Source: Lamellibrachia columna
Lineage: Eukaryota > Annelida > Polychaeta > Sabellida > Siboglinidae
Length of the DNA stretch: 64,000 nt
Reading direction: 5' to 3'
Assembly: GCA_963662155.1 (NCBI GenBank)
Contig: OY759267.1
Span: 21,070,438 to 21,134,437 of the forward strand
Shown: positions 13,201 through 28,200 of the stretch, piece after piece
Numbering within the stretch: the stretch's first letter is position 1
How the letters are laid out: each line of letters opens with the position of its first letter
Notes under the pieces: model-generated
Databases searched by the model: none
What the model saw: the letters and a program-made list of their open reading frames with translations, nothing else
Told to the model about the DNA's origin: nothing
Translations under genes and position numbers: made by a program

Positions 13201-16200
13201 AAGAAACATAATAAAATGTTGCTGTCATCTGAAGACTTATCTTTTTAACAGTGCCTTATCTCCCTGGTGCATCTGCTGTCGGCAACTTTAACATTGAATG
13301 TTGATTTTGAAATTGTTTAACCCTTTCCTTACGACGCGCCCCTGGAACCCGGGGTTCCAAGGATTTAGCCGTGCTAGGACATTTCGTATTATTGTATTAT
13401 AATTATGTAAACTGGTAACAAAAAGCAGACGTGCTTTCATAAGCCTTTAGAATGTGATATGATATATAATTTCATATAATAACTTTGCCACTACATCGTT
13501 CATGTTTGTCTGTTTCCAGTCTAGATGGCCTAGATCCGAAGGCGTACCAGGCATTCCAGGCTTCTAGGAACCTGCAGGACGTTGTGGACCGCGTCACAGA
13601 GATCCGTAGCCACAACGCAGAAGTAAAGCCAGGAGGCCTGACAAAGTCTTTGATGATCCAAGCCACTTTGTTGACCCCTGTCCTGCCAATGTTGGTCTGT
13701 ACATATTCTGACCCATATTCTTTTGTTTCATTTGGTAATTATTTTATCTGTGTGAAATTAAGTAAAATATGTACAAATTCTGTTCAGAGGTGCATAAAAT
13801 ACAAGATTGTTAAAAATTAACCAAGAAAGGTCCAATATAATTAATGAAATATAACTAAGAATCATTCTTTTATAGATTCACAGCAATAGAAAATGTTCTC
13901 AAATGTTCTCTATGTCATAAATGAAACTTTACATTCATGGTTTGCATATAATATGCATTGCATGTACATTAGGATATAAAATATGACTGATATCACACAT
14001 GAAGTAAGTCTGAGTTAGTGAACCTCGCACCAGTGGGATGTGTTCTGTGTCTGTCGCATGCAGGCCGAGGCATGCAAGTCAGTGGAATACGCCTTCAAGA
14101 AATGTCCCAACGGCATGTACGCTGAGATCAAGTATGACGGGGAGAGAGTGCAGGTCCATAAACAGGGAGGACGATTCGAGTACTTCAGCCGAAGTCTCAA
14201 GCCAGTGTTGCCACACAAGGTATGCCAGCTGTTTACTGCCAGAGCTGCAGGACACTGACATATCAAAAAAACTTTTTTTTTCTTAAAAGAATAAACACTT
14301 ATTTATATTCTAACATGTTTATTTGTTGTTGAAATAAATATATATTCATTCAAGCATTTTAAAGTATTACAAAGTATTTACTTTGTTAGCCTTTGTTACC
14401 CTTCAGACTAGGCAATGAATAATTACTTAAACATACTATAGTTATTGTATACTAACTTCAATTGTAACTAAAAAACTCCATTATTTTGTAGCATGACTAC
14501 ATGGTTGTAGCCACATCATAAATGACGCGCAATGTGACGTGTTGCTGTGTTAGTTAGTCATGTCCTCTCTTTATTCCAGGTGCAACACTTCAAGGAGTTC
14601 ATTCCTCAGGCGTTTCCCGGGGGAAGTGACCTCATCCTCGACAGCGAGGTCCTCCTTGTTGATACCCAAACAAGCAAGCCCCTTCCCTTTGGCACCCTGG
14701 GTGTTCACAAGGTAAGTTTGGACAACCTATGTAATACCATGCACTCTACAGCACTGTTCTCTTGTATCCTGCACAGCATTGGTCTCACTGAGGTGACAAG
14801 GATCATGCTCTGTACCTAAGCAGAGAATAATTGGAAACAAGGAAATTTTTGGCGGCTTTAACAATGTCTGCTATTCAGATTGTCTTGACCCTCTATTATC
14901 CACTATATAGAGCCATGCACTTGCTATGTTATCCACTATATAGAGCCATGCACTTGCTATGTTATCCACTATATAGAGCCATGCACTTGCTATACATTGT
15001 CATTAAGGCATATTTGCGGTTTTCTGTAACTGATTGCAAAAATCTATGACGATGGCGATATCTTACTTAGACAGACTGTTTTTTTAGTTTAGTGATGGAT
15101 CTTTGTAGTATTTTGTGACGATTGGAATAATGATGTAGAGGTTAACAGCAGTGGCAAACTTGATAATAACAGTGCCAGTGACAGTATATATTATATTTGA
15201 TTGGTACTTTGATGATGAAGTGACGTAATTCTTGGATTGTTGGTTGCCACGATGATGGTAACTTAAATTATCTGGCTTGTTTTACTTGTTGAATATTCTA
15301 CTTTCAGAATATATATGGTGTTTCTATTCCTAATACGCACTGCTGTTGTTAAAATCCTGATTTGCAGTAATGTAGTCAATATTCTGACATGGTCACTGGG
15401 AATACAGTATTCGGTGGTCACAACACGAGGGCCATAGTACTGAAATAGTTAACCAGTGCCTGGATCACTTTGACCAGTTCATATAGGCTTGGATTGCTTT
15501 GGCCAATGCATCTAAATGTGTGTTACTTGTACAGTGTGTATTTAGGCTAACGTCATTGTGTCTTCAGAAACAAGCCTTCCAAGATGCAAAAGTCTGTTTG
15601 TTTGTCTTTGACTGTCTCCACTACAACGGGGAAAGTCTCATGAACAAGTAAATGATATTATAAGTTGTTTTATTACTTGGGTAATTGCTACTGATAATGA
15701 GTTATCTTGCACAATGTGACGTCCAGTGCAATAACGCTTTCGCACTGTTACACACGCATGTCGAAGAATTGATCCAAATGGCTGTATGATACGTTATGAA
15801 CCCGTATAATAAATACCTTATTGAACAAGAATGGGTTTTATGCACTCATTTCTTCAGAATGTTTTACTGAGCTCACATGCGTTCGCTCAATACAACATTC
15901 TGAAGCAACGAAGGAGCATCTTGTTAAAAAAAATTAAATAAACGTTAGTTAGATTTTCTATTAAGACCTTTACTAAAACATAAATGTTTTTTCACAGAAA
16001 AATTATTATAATTATATATTTAGAACAAATAATTGGTATTGTAAACAGTTAATCCAGAAATAATTGTGTGTAATTGCAAACTGAATATGGTAGCATTAAT
16101 ATGTATTTAGTTAATATGTTTGCAACCTGACTAAAATAACTTGTGTTCTTGCTCTGCATGCAGACCTCTTAAAGAGAGGAGGAAGATTCTTCACAAGAAT

Positions 16201-19200
16201 ATGGTTGAAATTCCCAACCGTATCATGTTCTCCGAGATGCAGCACATTACGGTTAGTACAAGATTGTCCCATAGTCTATGATATTGATCATCTAGATCAA
16301 GTAAAAATTTTTGTGTAGTGCTTTCATGTTTGGTTGTGTGTGCGGTACAATTTTTTAAAACTGAACCTCGACTCAAATACACATCATAACTGGAACTGTG
16401 AGGATACACTGCCTGAATACAACATTTACTCGAAGGGTCTCCCTGGATCAACTTTGAATTAAACAATCATACTATATACAGACAGACCGACCGACAGACA
16501 GACAGACAGACACTCAGACAGACATATATTCCACCATAATCTATTAATGTAGTTAAAATTAAAGACATTAAATTGTTTTATGCACCACCAAGTTAAGCTT
16601 TCCATGAAATGCATTTGTATAGTCTATCCATTGTAAACATGTGAACCAGAACATTGGCCTGTAGACTGGGATACTGGCAGGCCAGACTTGGGGTCAGTCA
16701 CATTGGAAATTAAATGCCAATTCCAATATTGGAATCGATGTTTTGTTTTAAAAAGTAATTGGAATTGGTAAAAATGTATTTTTTTTTCACTTACATAATT
16801 TAACTTTTTAACTAAAAATATTCGCTATAAATAATCAATAAAATACAATGTTGTGTATATCATATTTGCAAGTCATTATGTACTGTGATATGTAGATAAA
16901 TGTAATGTAAATAATGCTGCTCTAAAATAGATGTTACTTTTGAGCTTTGAGTATATCTGTGGTGATTTGGAATTAGTATTTTTTAGGTGTAATTGGAATT
17001 ATATCTGGTATTTGTAATTGGTGTGTAATTAGAATTTATATAATGTAATTGACCCCAAGTCTGCTATCAGTGTCACATCGTGGATGTTCGTTCTACATGA
17101 GGCAATATCGTCATGACGAGGCGATGCCGTCACATGCGATCAGATTGCAACTTGGTCGTCCTGTGTAAACAGTACGTCACTGCGGCGCATTGCAGAAATA
17201 TTGCTAAAAATAGAATTTATCTTATTTTGAAACAACATCACATAATATGAAACAGCCTAGATGTTTTCTAATGACGTTGCCAGAGGCTTATCTAGGGTCT
17301 CATAAAGGGGGGCCCAAGCTTAGTCGCCTATTAGTTCATCATGCTACCATGTAGTGGCGCAACAGGTTGCATACAAAAAATAAAAAATTGCCCCCACCCC
17401 AAAAAACGACGTAGCCATCATCTCATCGCAGTGACGATACCACCTCGCTTAAATTCAACATTCCTTCCTTAATTTAGACCCTGAAACTAAATCTCTGCTG
17501 AGCCTGCACACGAAAACATTGTTTTCTCACATCAAAGTGTCTGTGTTTGCAGCGAGAATCTGACGGTCTCGCCGACCTGATGATGAAAGTGTTCCGTGAA
17601 GGTCTGGAGGGACTCGTTCTCAAGGACGTCAACGTAAGTCATGTCTTGTTGGTACAGTGCTGCATTTTAGTGTATCTTCCACATGAACACTTGTTCTCTA
17701 CTCATTGCAATTTAATTATGATTATTTTTCTGTAATCTTCATATTTATGTTAGTTAAAAAATTTTAAACTTAACTTGACTATTTAATATAATTTTATAAA
17801 AGGATTTATATATATATATATATATATATTATTAATGTATATTTATTTATTTAATTAATTATTTATTTATTATTACTATTAGCATTTTAGTCTATTTATT
17901 TAGTTATCTGTTAATTTAGCAATTCCAGACACTCTTTTTGTGAGTAACCAGAGATGTTGTATGTTCAGGGTGTCTATGAGATGGTGTATGTTCAGGGTGT
18001 CTATGAGATGGTTATGTTTAGGGTGTCTGTGAGATGGTGTATATTCAGGGTGACTAAGATATTGTATATTCAGGGTGTCTATGAGATATTGTATATTCAG
18101 GGTGTCTATGAGATGCTGTATGTTCAGGGTGTCTATGAGATGCTGTATGTTCAGGGTGTCTATGAGATGCTGTATGTTCAGGGTGTCTATGAGCCGGGCA
18201 AACGCCACTGGCTGAAGGTGAAGAAGGACTACTTGGCCCAGGGAGCAATGGCCGACACGGCCGATCTCGTGGTGCTAGGGGCATACTTCGGAACAGGCAA
18301 CAAGGGTAGGTTGAGCCAGCAGTAGGTTCCTTAATAGTCATCTGTACACCACACTCCAGGTAGGAATTCAAGTGACACTAGATCTCCTGTCAGTGTGGTA
18401 AGAAATCAACTTCCCCCATTCTGTACGGTTCTTGTACCGTTCTGTTCTCGTTACATCTTTGAGGCTGGTGTTCTATTCCTCCAGGTGGCTGCTGGTGTTG
18501 TTGATCCACCGTAACCTGGGTCTTCTTCTCGGTTTCTTTCCCACCATCGTCATGCTTAATGCCACTTTTATGACAGAATCATCTTCACATCACATGACCA
18601 TACCATCTCACGTTATTCATCTTGATTACTTCTATCATTATGGTGATCTTGCTCTCCCTGTAGAGATGATCATTTCACTTGTTCAATATTTCCCTGCTTG
18701 TTGATGTTCCTGCCTAGGTATTTAAGGGATGTCACTTGCTTCAGTTGATATTCACTGATCTTGATGTTCTGATTACGGTGCACTCTTCATGTCTTCCATT
18801 TTCTGCAGTTCAACTTTAATATTAACCTCGTTTTTTTGTAAAAAGGTAATAAGGTTAGTTAGGACCACTCAGAGTGCATTACACTTCACCATCTGGAAGG
18901 CCTGTTCCTTCCAACACTAACTTGACTTTGGGAAGCATTCAGCAATGCTGCAATTACTGCTATAATTATCCTGGTCCTCTCGATCAAGATTCTGACGTTC
19001 TATCCACCACAGCGCCGTGTCCCCTTTTTGTGTTCCCAGAATGAGGCAGACTATCTGTTTATCGACGGAATGTTTTTGTGCAAGTTTTTGTTAGCATCTG
19101 TGTCATCTTATGGAGAATAATTCCTGAATCCATCCTGATTACTGGTGTATAGCAATAAACAAATCTGATTAGAGTTGAATGTAGTGTAGCTAACATGTTT

Positions 19201-22200
19201 CCTGTGGCAACATCATTGTGGTTGTTGCCATGAAATCCGTAGATAATGTTACACAGAAATGACGGTTATGACACTTGCCATTCCTGATTTCCCAGGTGGG
19301 ATGATGTCTATCTTTCTGATGGGCGTCTATGACCCTGCTACATATCAGTGGTGCACGGTGACAAAGTGTGGGATCGGCTTTGATGACAAAACCCTGGAGC
19401 AGCTGCAGAAAGACATTAAGGTGGACAAAATCAGCAAGGTATGTCCATATCTGTCCATCCTTATAGCCAGGGGCTTCTGACTATGCCACTAACCCTGGTA
19501 GATCGACCTGTTGAAACACTGATTTTTCATAGAAGAACTTAGTTTTCATTGGTAGTGGACCCGTTGTTGCTGGTCAGATGGGTAATGATGGGAATTTCGT
19601 GGGAACGCCCTTTGAAGTTTGGGGTGTGTCTAGTTCCCAGAAACATGTCGACCAAGACAGCAACTGAGACGAAGTCCAAATGATTCAGTGTACATCCGCA
19701 CATGGCATGGGATAAACTGACAAATCCACGTTTCAACGGGTCAGTCTACCGGGGGTCTGGTAGTTCTACTTCTGCCGCCCCTGGTTAGTGAGGATGTATC
19801 TGTCTAATGTTTGTTTAATCTCGAGGGTCTATTTGACACTGTCCAATGTTGGACTAAGGCCTCAAAAAGAGTGTTTTTCTGAACTGTCACAGCAAACCAG
19901 CATGAATGAAATTTTGCAACTGTATTTGTGACTTACATAGGATAATAACAAATTCTTCAGCGAAGTAGCAGTCAGCACATTATATAGACTCATATTATTG
20001 GAACAAATTGGAAAACACAGAAATATCAGTCATTCAATAAAAACTAGACTCCCTGTATTTAATGTCTTAGAATTGTAAATAATATGTTTAATGTTTAGCT
20101 AATTGCTTAATTATAATGTTGATGAATATGTAAATTTATGTTTCTGCATGTAAATTGATGTTTTGGAATTGTAATTTGTTTATGCGTTTTGGTAATGATT
20201 TATTGCAATCTTGAGTTCAATTTAAATATCTTGACCCTTACACGTGGTGTGTCTTTATCTTGTAGGACTACTCTAAAGTGTGTCTTTATCTTGTAGGACT
20301 ACTCTAAAGTGTGTCTTTACCTTGTAGGACTACTCTAAAGTGTGTCTTTATCTTGTAGGACTACTCTAAATTGCCGACATGGCTCAATGTGAACAAATCT
20401 CTCGTCCCAGACTTTGTCGTGAAGGACCCCAAGGTAAGTATTTTCTAATGGCTCTCTCTGTCAACTGTCAGGGACCAACACAATATCTACCAATTTTAAG
20501 CATTTTCAAAGTGTACACATACAACAAAAGAATAAGAAAATATTTAGTAATTAAACCAACAAAACAGTTTCATTAATATTACCAAGTAATGAGTAATTGT
20601 TTCTGCTTTAAAATTTGTATTTTATTATTCTCTAAAAATTATCCAATCTATTATTATTACGCTGTATAATAAATTGGATTTTTCCAGTCAAGTGCAAATA
20701 AAGTTTGTTGGAGATGCTGCGAACTTTGTGTATGTGTTTAGAAAGGGTTCACATTTTGGTGACCCGATATCTTGTTTCCGTACACATCTGGACAGTAGGA
20801 CTTATCCAAGTTGCTTTGGAGAATATGGTAAAGTTTAAGTTGGTAAACTTGGTGCACATACTAGTCACATCTAGACCATCCTTTTTTAAACAATATAAAT
20901 TTACTTGCCAGATTTAAGAATCTACAAGGGGTAGCAAATAAAATAATAATACTGATGCTGTCTTGTACAGCGCAGGTATCTATCTAGACAAGGTGATTGT
21001 GATACTTACTACATTATCACAACTAGTTTTGGCAGCAGCTGATTCAGTGTCCGTCCTATGCAGAATTGGTGCAGTGCATTATGGGTCCGTGACAGGTTAC
21101 ATATTTACCCTCTGTGTGGGATTTTTACTTCTGGCATAGACACCAGATAGAAGGGACCAACGGCTTTTAGTGTCTCATCTTAAAGATACAGGCGAAGCGG
21201 AGTGAATGAAATTGCCCAAGCTATGAAACGGCAGCAGGTCGATTTGAACCCAGGTCCTCTTGACTGACAGCCTGGTGCTCCAACCACTGAGCCACTGCAT
21301 CCTTGAAGAGTGGGTAGGCCTAGACTTGTGAGCTTACAAGGGAGGGTCACAATTCACTTGAAATGAAATCTCTGAATAACTAGTGATTTTCTGCGTTCTC
21401 TTCTTGCAGAACTCTCCCGTGTGGGAGATCACAGGCGCCGAATTTAGCAAGTCCGAGGCTCACACGGCAAAAGGCATTTCAATCAGATTCCCACGATGCA
21501 CCAAGGTTCGAGACGACAAAACGTGGAAGGAAGCAACTAATCTACCACGCCTCCAGGCAAGTTCTGCTCTGAACACATTCTCAGGCGTGCAGTCCGTGAT
21601 GTTTTCAAGATGTTAAAGTTAAACTGTAAAATGAATTAACAATATTTACGTGACTCCTAGAAAATGTAGCGTAATGCAGAATAATCACTGCACACTAGCC
21701 TCTTTGATTATTTGTTTTACTCACTGAGGCTGTAATGCTCAGTTCCTGCCACTCTGAGATGAGCTTGTGGAATGGTGATCTATCAAAGCATGCCGAACAG
21801 GAAATACTTTTGGTCTGCATGCTAAACAAATAGAGGTATTTATGAAGTGACAGCCCCACAGCTGTCTATGCTGACAGTACATTGAATTTGCTACCGCAAA
21901 TGCAAACATTAATGCTCCCTCCTCAGTTCAGGTTCGTTGATGTTGCAGTTAGAGTGCATGGATAGGTTAAAGTAATATGTGCATGCAGAAGGTTTAATAA
22001 AAAAGTGCACACTTTTGTTAAAATCATCAAAAGAATTAACTTTGATCATTAGATCGTGTAACGAGCACAAGTGTCAAATGTGAAATTATACTTTTTGTCG
22101 AAAATAATTTAATAGTTTGACGATTAATCAAAATTAAATAACACATCTGCACAAGTGAGTTAGCATGTCGCAGGGGATACTATATCAGTTTGATTCTTTG

Positions 22201-25200
22201 TGAAATGATTCCAAAATGAGACGAGCGAACTTGTTATAGTGGAAACATCTTTAACTTAAGTTCCTGTTTTTGCTTTGACTGACATTTCATCCACAGTGTC
22301 ATCCTTAGAGTGGCCGCCAGTCTGAAGATGTCTGCAAACTATGGACGGAAATTAACAAAAATGTAAGAAAAATTGTTTAGTTGTGCATCAGTAAAATATA
22401 TGAATTCACATTACTGACTTTTTGAATGTTTCTGTTCACACAGGTGTTGTATGAAAAGTCAAAGGAATACTCGGATATTCCCAACCCCCTGGGTACGATT
22501 CCGACGAAGGGGGGGCCCTTCAAGAAGCGGTCAGCCACGGCCACACTTGCCATTACACCAACCAAGCAGCGTGCCACGGACAGAAACAACAGCAGTGAGG
22601 CCGAAGTGGTCAGTGAAGATGATGACCACAATGGCAGTACACACAGCAGTCGCAATGGGTCATCGTCCAGTCTGCTCATGACACCGGTCAAACGAAAGAC
22701 ATCCCAAGACACTGAGGACGAGTCACCGAGCAAAATGAGACAGGTGAGATAATACCTGAGTGGTTTAATCACGTTTTATCTCACTTTCTTGATGATCTTT
22801 TACATCTTTCTTCTTCCGGCTACTTGGACTTGGTGCAGCGACTTGAATTTGGTGTAGATCATTTACAGAAAAACGCGGTATATCAAATAGAATAAGTATT
22901 ACTATTGAATATATATTATACACAAACGTATTGTAGACATATATTAGGAAACAGGTTTTGTTAATTATTAGTCAGAGGGAGTATTTTAGAGTAAGTTAGT
23001 TTCGGATTCTGTCAGGGAATTCAGCGAGCGATAATAGGGTTGTTTACTATTCGAAAATTGAGATAGCATAGTGAATAGTTTACATTGGCTAATATATATA
23101 TAAGATAAAGTGATCTATTTACTTAAATTACATACATAAGGTAATATCTGACATAGTGGTAGTAAACGTTTTCGGTAAAAAGGAATTAACAGCAGGATTT
23201 TAGCGTAAATTAGTACACACTGAATTCGTTGTTTTGTTACACAGTGTTCTCCGTATTCGCTAGGTGGCAGGTTTTTTTTTCTCATGCGAGGTTAATAGAA
23301 GACACAGTTAGCAAGTATATTAGACTAAAGTGTTCTTTTGATCACAAAAACAGCCTTATTCAAGGCTAACGTTGCAAACTAATTAAAACTAAATTGTATG
23401 ATGGCGCCGTGCAAACGGCAGTTAAAGGCCACAAGGCACTTAATTTGTGGCAGTTGCAGTAACTGGGTGGACTTCGTCAAGTCTGGGTGCGAGAAGTCCT
23501 GGGCTGAGGTCCAGGCAGATAGTTTTAGTTTTGAGTGTAGGGGATGTACGAAGATGAAGGAACTAGAGGTGGAGTTGGAAGAGCTGAGGCTGCTTGTTGT
23601 GGCAATGGTGGGAAGGGAACAGGGGGGTTGTGCCAGTAGTTCCGGTGGGGGAACAGTAGATGATAAAGTGGGGAAAGACACAAGAGATGCTAGGGAGAGC
23701 TCACCGCAGCCTGGGAGGAAGCTGAGAGGAGGGAAGGTGACAGGTCGTAGGGAGACAGGACGTAAGGAGACGGGAAGGAAAGGAACGGGAGGGAAGACAA
23801 CCGGAGCGAAGGAGAGGGGAGTAGGGGAGACAGGAGGGAAGGAGAAGGGAGTGGGGGAGACAGGAGGGAAGGAGAAGGGAGTGGGGGAGATGGGAGGGAA
23901 AACAACCGGAGTGAAGGAGAGGGAAGTGGGAGAGACAAGAGCAAAGGAGTGGGAAGTGGGGGAGACAGGAGCGAAGGAGACAGGAGGGAAGGGGTCAGGA
24001 CAGAATGTGATGGAGGGGATCGAACGGAAGAGTTATTCTGCAGCAGTGATAGAGGGGGTGAGGAAGAGAGCGAGGGTGTTTGTGGGGGATTCGATAGTTA
24101 GGAAGACCGACAGAGTCTTAAACAAGGGAGATGATGTGGTGGTCTGCTTGCCTGGAGCCAAAATAGAGGCGATAACTGAGAGGGTAAAAAACATCGTAGG
24201 CTCGGGTAAGGGTGGATCTGTTTTAGTACACGTAGGGACAAATAACGTAGAGAGGGAGGGTACAACTGCCATAGTTAGGAAATATAGGCAGTTGGTCAGA
24301 ACACTAAAACAGACGTGGGTTGAGCAGGTAATACTGTCAGGGATTTTACCTGTAATGGGCAGGAGGGGTCACAAATATCGAAATTGTCGGGGGATGGCAA
24401 TTAACATGTTAGTCCAGAAGTTATGTACGGAAGAGGAAGTTGGATTTGTGGATTTATGGGGAAGTTTTGTTGGGAGGGCTGATATGTACATGAAGGATGG
24501 GCTTCATTTAAGTGGAAAGGGGGCGGCAGTATTCGCGGACAAATTTTTTAGCAGCAGTAGATAGTGACTTGGGTACAAAGACAAATATTTTTGGAAGTAA
24601 ACATTCTTTAAACTAGAAGTGCAGGGGGGTTACCTAGAGGTGTCTCAAGCAGAACAAGAGGCCACTAGCACAGATAAACCAATATCAAATCATCCGAAAA
24701 ACATCTCTGAAAAAGGTTATAGATGCGTATGTTTAAATGCAAGGAGCATAGTAAATAAGAAAAATGAATTAAACATTATGGTAGAAGATATTGACCCTCA
24801 CATAATTGGTATAACTGAATCATGGGCCAACGTAGATATAACAGATGCTGAATTAGGACTGACAGGATATGTAATGTTTAGGAAAGATCGAATAGGAAGA
24901 AGGGGCGGGGGAGTTATTTTATATGTTAAAGAATCTATTCAGGCTTATGAAATAAAACTAGAAAGGGAAGCAGATTGCGATGAAGCTGTTTGGTGCAAAA
25001 TTGTTTCAGGAAATTCAAAATTAACTATTGGATTAGTTTACCGAAGTCCAAACATAAACGAAGAGGACAACACAAAAATACAAAACGCTATAAAGGAAGT
25101 TAGTAAAGGGGAATGTATCATAATGGGAGATTTTAATCATGGACACATACAAGGGAATTCTCTAGAGAACACAGGGATTGAGGACCAACAATTTATATTT

Positions 25201-28200
25201 TTAATCCAGGATAGCTTTCTTACTCAGCACGTACTAGAACCAACCAGGGGAGAAAATGTATTAGATATAGTTTTGTCATCACAAAAAGAATTAGTGGACA
25301 ATGTAACAATATTTGAACCATTGGGTAATAGTGACCATAATCAAATACATTTTGACATCAATGTAAAATCAGAAAATAAAAGAAAACGTACAAGAGAAAC
25401 TTCCACAAAGGTAACTACAAAGATATGAGAAAATACTTAGCAAAGCTAGATTGGAATAACATGCTGATGAATAAGACCGCAATTGAATGTTGGAATATTC
25501 TAAAATATGAAATTGAGAGTATCATCGATAAATTTGTTCCCTTCCAAAAACAAGGAAAACTGGGTAGAAAGAAACACTTGTCAAAAGAGGCTATTAGATA
25601 AATAATGCTAAAACAAACTATGTGGAGGGTTTATAGGCGTACCAGAAAGGACGAAGACTATGCAAAATACAAAGAGGCACTTAATGCAGCTACAACTGAA
25701 ATCAGACAATCTAAAAGAAGCTATGAGCAAAAACTAGCATGTAACATAAAAAATGACAGCAAGAGTTTTTATGCATATGTCAGAAGTAAACAAAACGTAC
25801 AAGACAAGGTTGGACCTCTAGAAGACAGTGCTGGAAATATAATATCACAGGGGTTTTTAATGGCGGAAGACCTAAATGGTTACTTCAGTTCAGTGTTTAC
25901 CAAAGAAGATATTAGTTCATTACCAGTTGCTGATGCTAAATTTCAGGGGGCTAAATCTGACTATTTAGGTCCGTTAGTTGTAACTCCAGAATTGGTAGCT
26001 AAGAAAATAAAGGCAATGAAGGATAACAAATCACCGGGAGTGGATGGGATTCCTCCAAAATTACTAATGGAAACAGTAGAACAAATCAGTATACCACTTG
26101 CAAGAGTATTCAACTTGTCATTAAAAGAGGGAGTTGTTCCGTTTGAATGGAAAGAAGCAAACATCATACCATTATTTAAAAAGGGTTCGAGAAATAAGTC
26201 AGAGAATTACAGACCAGTGAGTTTAACGTCAGTGATTTGTAAATTATTAGAAAGGTTAATTAAAGACCATATGGTGGAATTCCTCGTTAAGCATAAATTA
26301 TTAAATTCATCTCAACATGGATTCCTTAAAGCGAGGTCATGCTTAACAAATATGTTATCTTTTTTGGAAGAAATCACTAAGTGGATAGACATGGGATCGC
26401 CAGTAGATATTATCTACTTAGATTTTCAGAAAGCTTTTGACAAAGTGCCACATCAAAGATTACTACTTAAATTAAAAGCCCATGGTATCGGGGATAGCAT
26501 AACTGACTGGATAGAACAATGGCTGACTGACAGAAGACAACGAGTTGTAGTAGATGGAGAAGTTTCAAATTGGAAATCGGTTTTGAGTGGGGTACCTCAA
26601 GGATCAGTATTAGGACCTATATTATTCTTAATTTATATCAATGACTTGGACGACAGTATAACAAGTAACGTACTGAAATTTGCGGATGACACAAAACTGT
26701 TTAGAAAGGTTAATACTGATGGTGATAAACAACATTTACAAAACGATCTAGACAGATTAGTGAAATGGTATGAGATATGGCAGATGTTGTTCAATTTTGG
26801 GAAATGTAAATGCCTACATACAGGACATAGGAACTTGAATGTAAACTATAAAATGGGAGATACTGTTCTGGGTACTACTGTAAAAGAAAAGGACTTAGGA
26901 GTTACAATAAGCGCTGATATGAAAGTTTCAGAGCAGTGTGGTATTGCAGCTTCAAAGGGTAATCAAATTCTTGGATTGATTAGAAGAAACATAACATACA
27001 AGGGAAAAAAGTTAATTATACCTCTTTATAAAGCAATAGTTAGACCTCATTTAGAATACTGTATACAAGCATGGAGACCATATCGTAAGAAGGATATAGA
27101 TACGCTTGAACGCATACAAAGGAGAGCAACTAAAATGATTCCAGAATTGAGAGACCTTAGTTATGAAGAACGCCTGAAAGAATGTGGTTTAACAACTCTA
27201 GAGACAAGGAGGTTAAGGGGAGATCAGATTGAAGTTTTTAAGATATTGAATGGGTATGAAAATATTGATAGAAATATGTTTTTCTCACTCAAGAAGGATA
27301 GCAGAACTAGAGGACATGAGGTAAAATTAGTAAAGGATCAATGTAGATTGGACATCAGGAAGCACTCGTTCTCACAGAGGACAATAAATGAATGGAACAA
27401 ATTGTCTACAGTTTGTGTAACTGCTAGCAGCGTGAATATGTTTAAAAACAAGGTTGACACATATCTCAGGAGGGCGGGCTATAAGTAGATGAACATTGTT
27501 GGACTCTCGATAAGCCAATGGCTTCCTTGTCCACTTGCCATCTGGGCCTTTGGCTTGGATGGCAAATCTTGTTAAATCTATTTTATTTATTTAGAGATTG
27601 AATTTTTGTATACAGTAACGTCATTACTGTTAATTCAAGGCATAAAATCTGATAAATGTTATCATTAAATCATCCTATATAGTACAAACTATATGTATGC
27701 AACCAGGGTTGTTTGATTTAAATTATTTGATTTAAATCATTGATTTAAATCATTGATTTAAATCATGATTTAAATCACTCCAAAAAAATCATTGATTTAT
27801 GCTTTTTTTTACTTCCGATTTTTTTAATCGCTGATTTATATGAATTTAACACAAATAATTGGTTACAAGCATCGAGATCAACAAAGTTTTGTGTGTTTTT
27901 TAATACAAAAGCACAAAGTGCGCACACTTGTGTAGCTGTATTGACACCAGATAGCCTGATAGTCAAATAGTTTATGACGTGTATACCAGATTTAAAAAAC
28001 AATCAAATAAATAAAAAAATCTGATTTAAATTAAAAAATCTGATAAAAATTTTTTTTTTTTTAATCATGATTTTTTCAACCCTGTATGCAACAACAAATT
28101 GCCCTCAGCATGACTTTCAATGAAAATGCTGGTGGCCAAATTGGCTCAGATGGATAACTTTTGTATAGCCAAACCCAACATCATGTGTCCTATAGCCCAA

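Larger units (their letters stand above)
23398..27585 (+). mobile_element. CR1-like non-LTR retrotransposon, nearly full length (LIG3 intron 18)
   Basis: Two-ORF LINE in the same orientation as LIG3. ORF1 carries an SGNH esterase domain; ORF2 carries AP endonuclease and reverse transcriptase. The 3' end has a conserved tail (TTGGCTTGGATGGCAAATC, then an AATCTTGTTA-type end) that recurs in other copies at 40900 and 53883. The 5' boundary is not resolved; non-coding sequence from about 22760 to 23397 may be its 5' UTR. The element is young but has one frameshift and one stop in ORF2. Confidence 0.88.

Noticed and set aside
17900..18208. Minus-strand LIDTLNIQH repeat protein
   Set aside because: Antisense translation of the exon 14 acceptor minisatellite.
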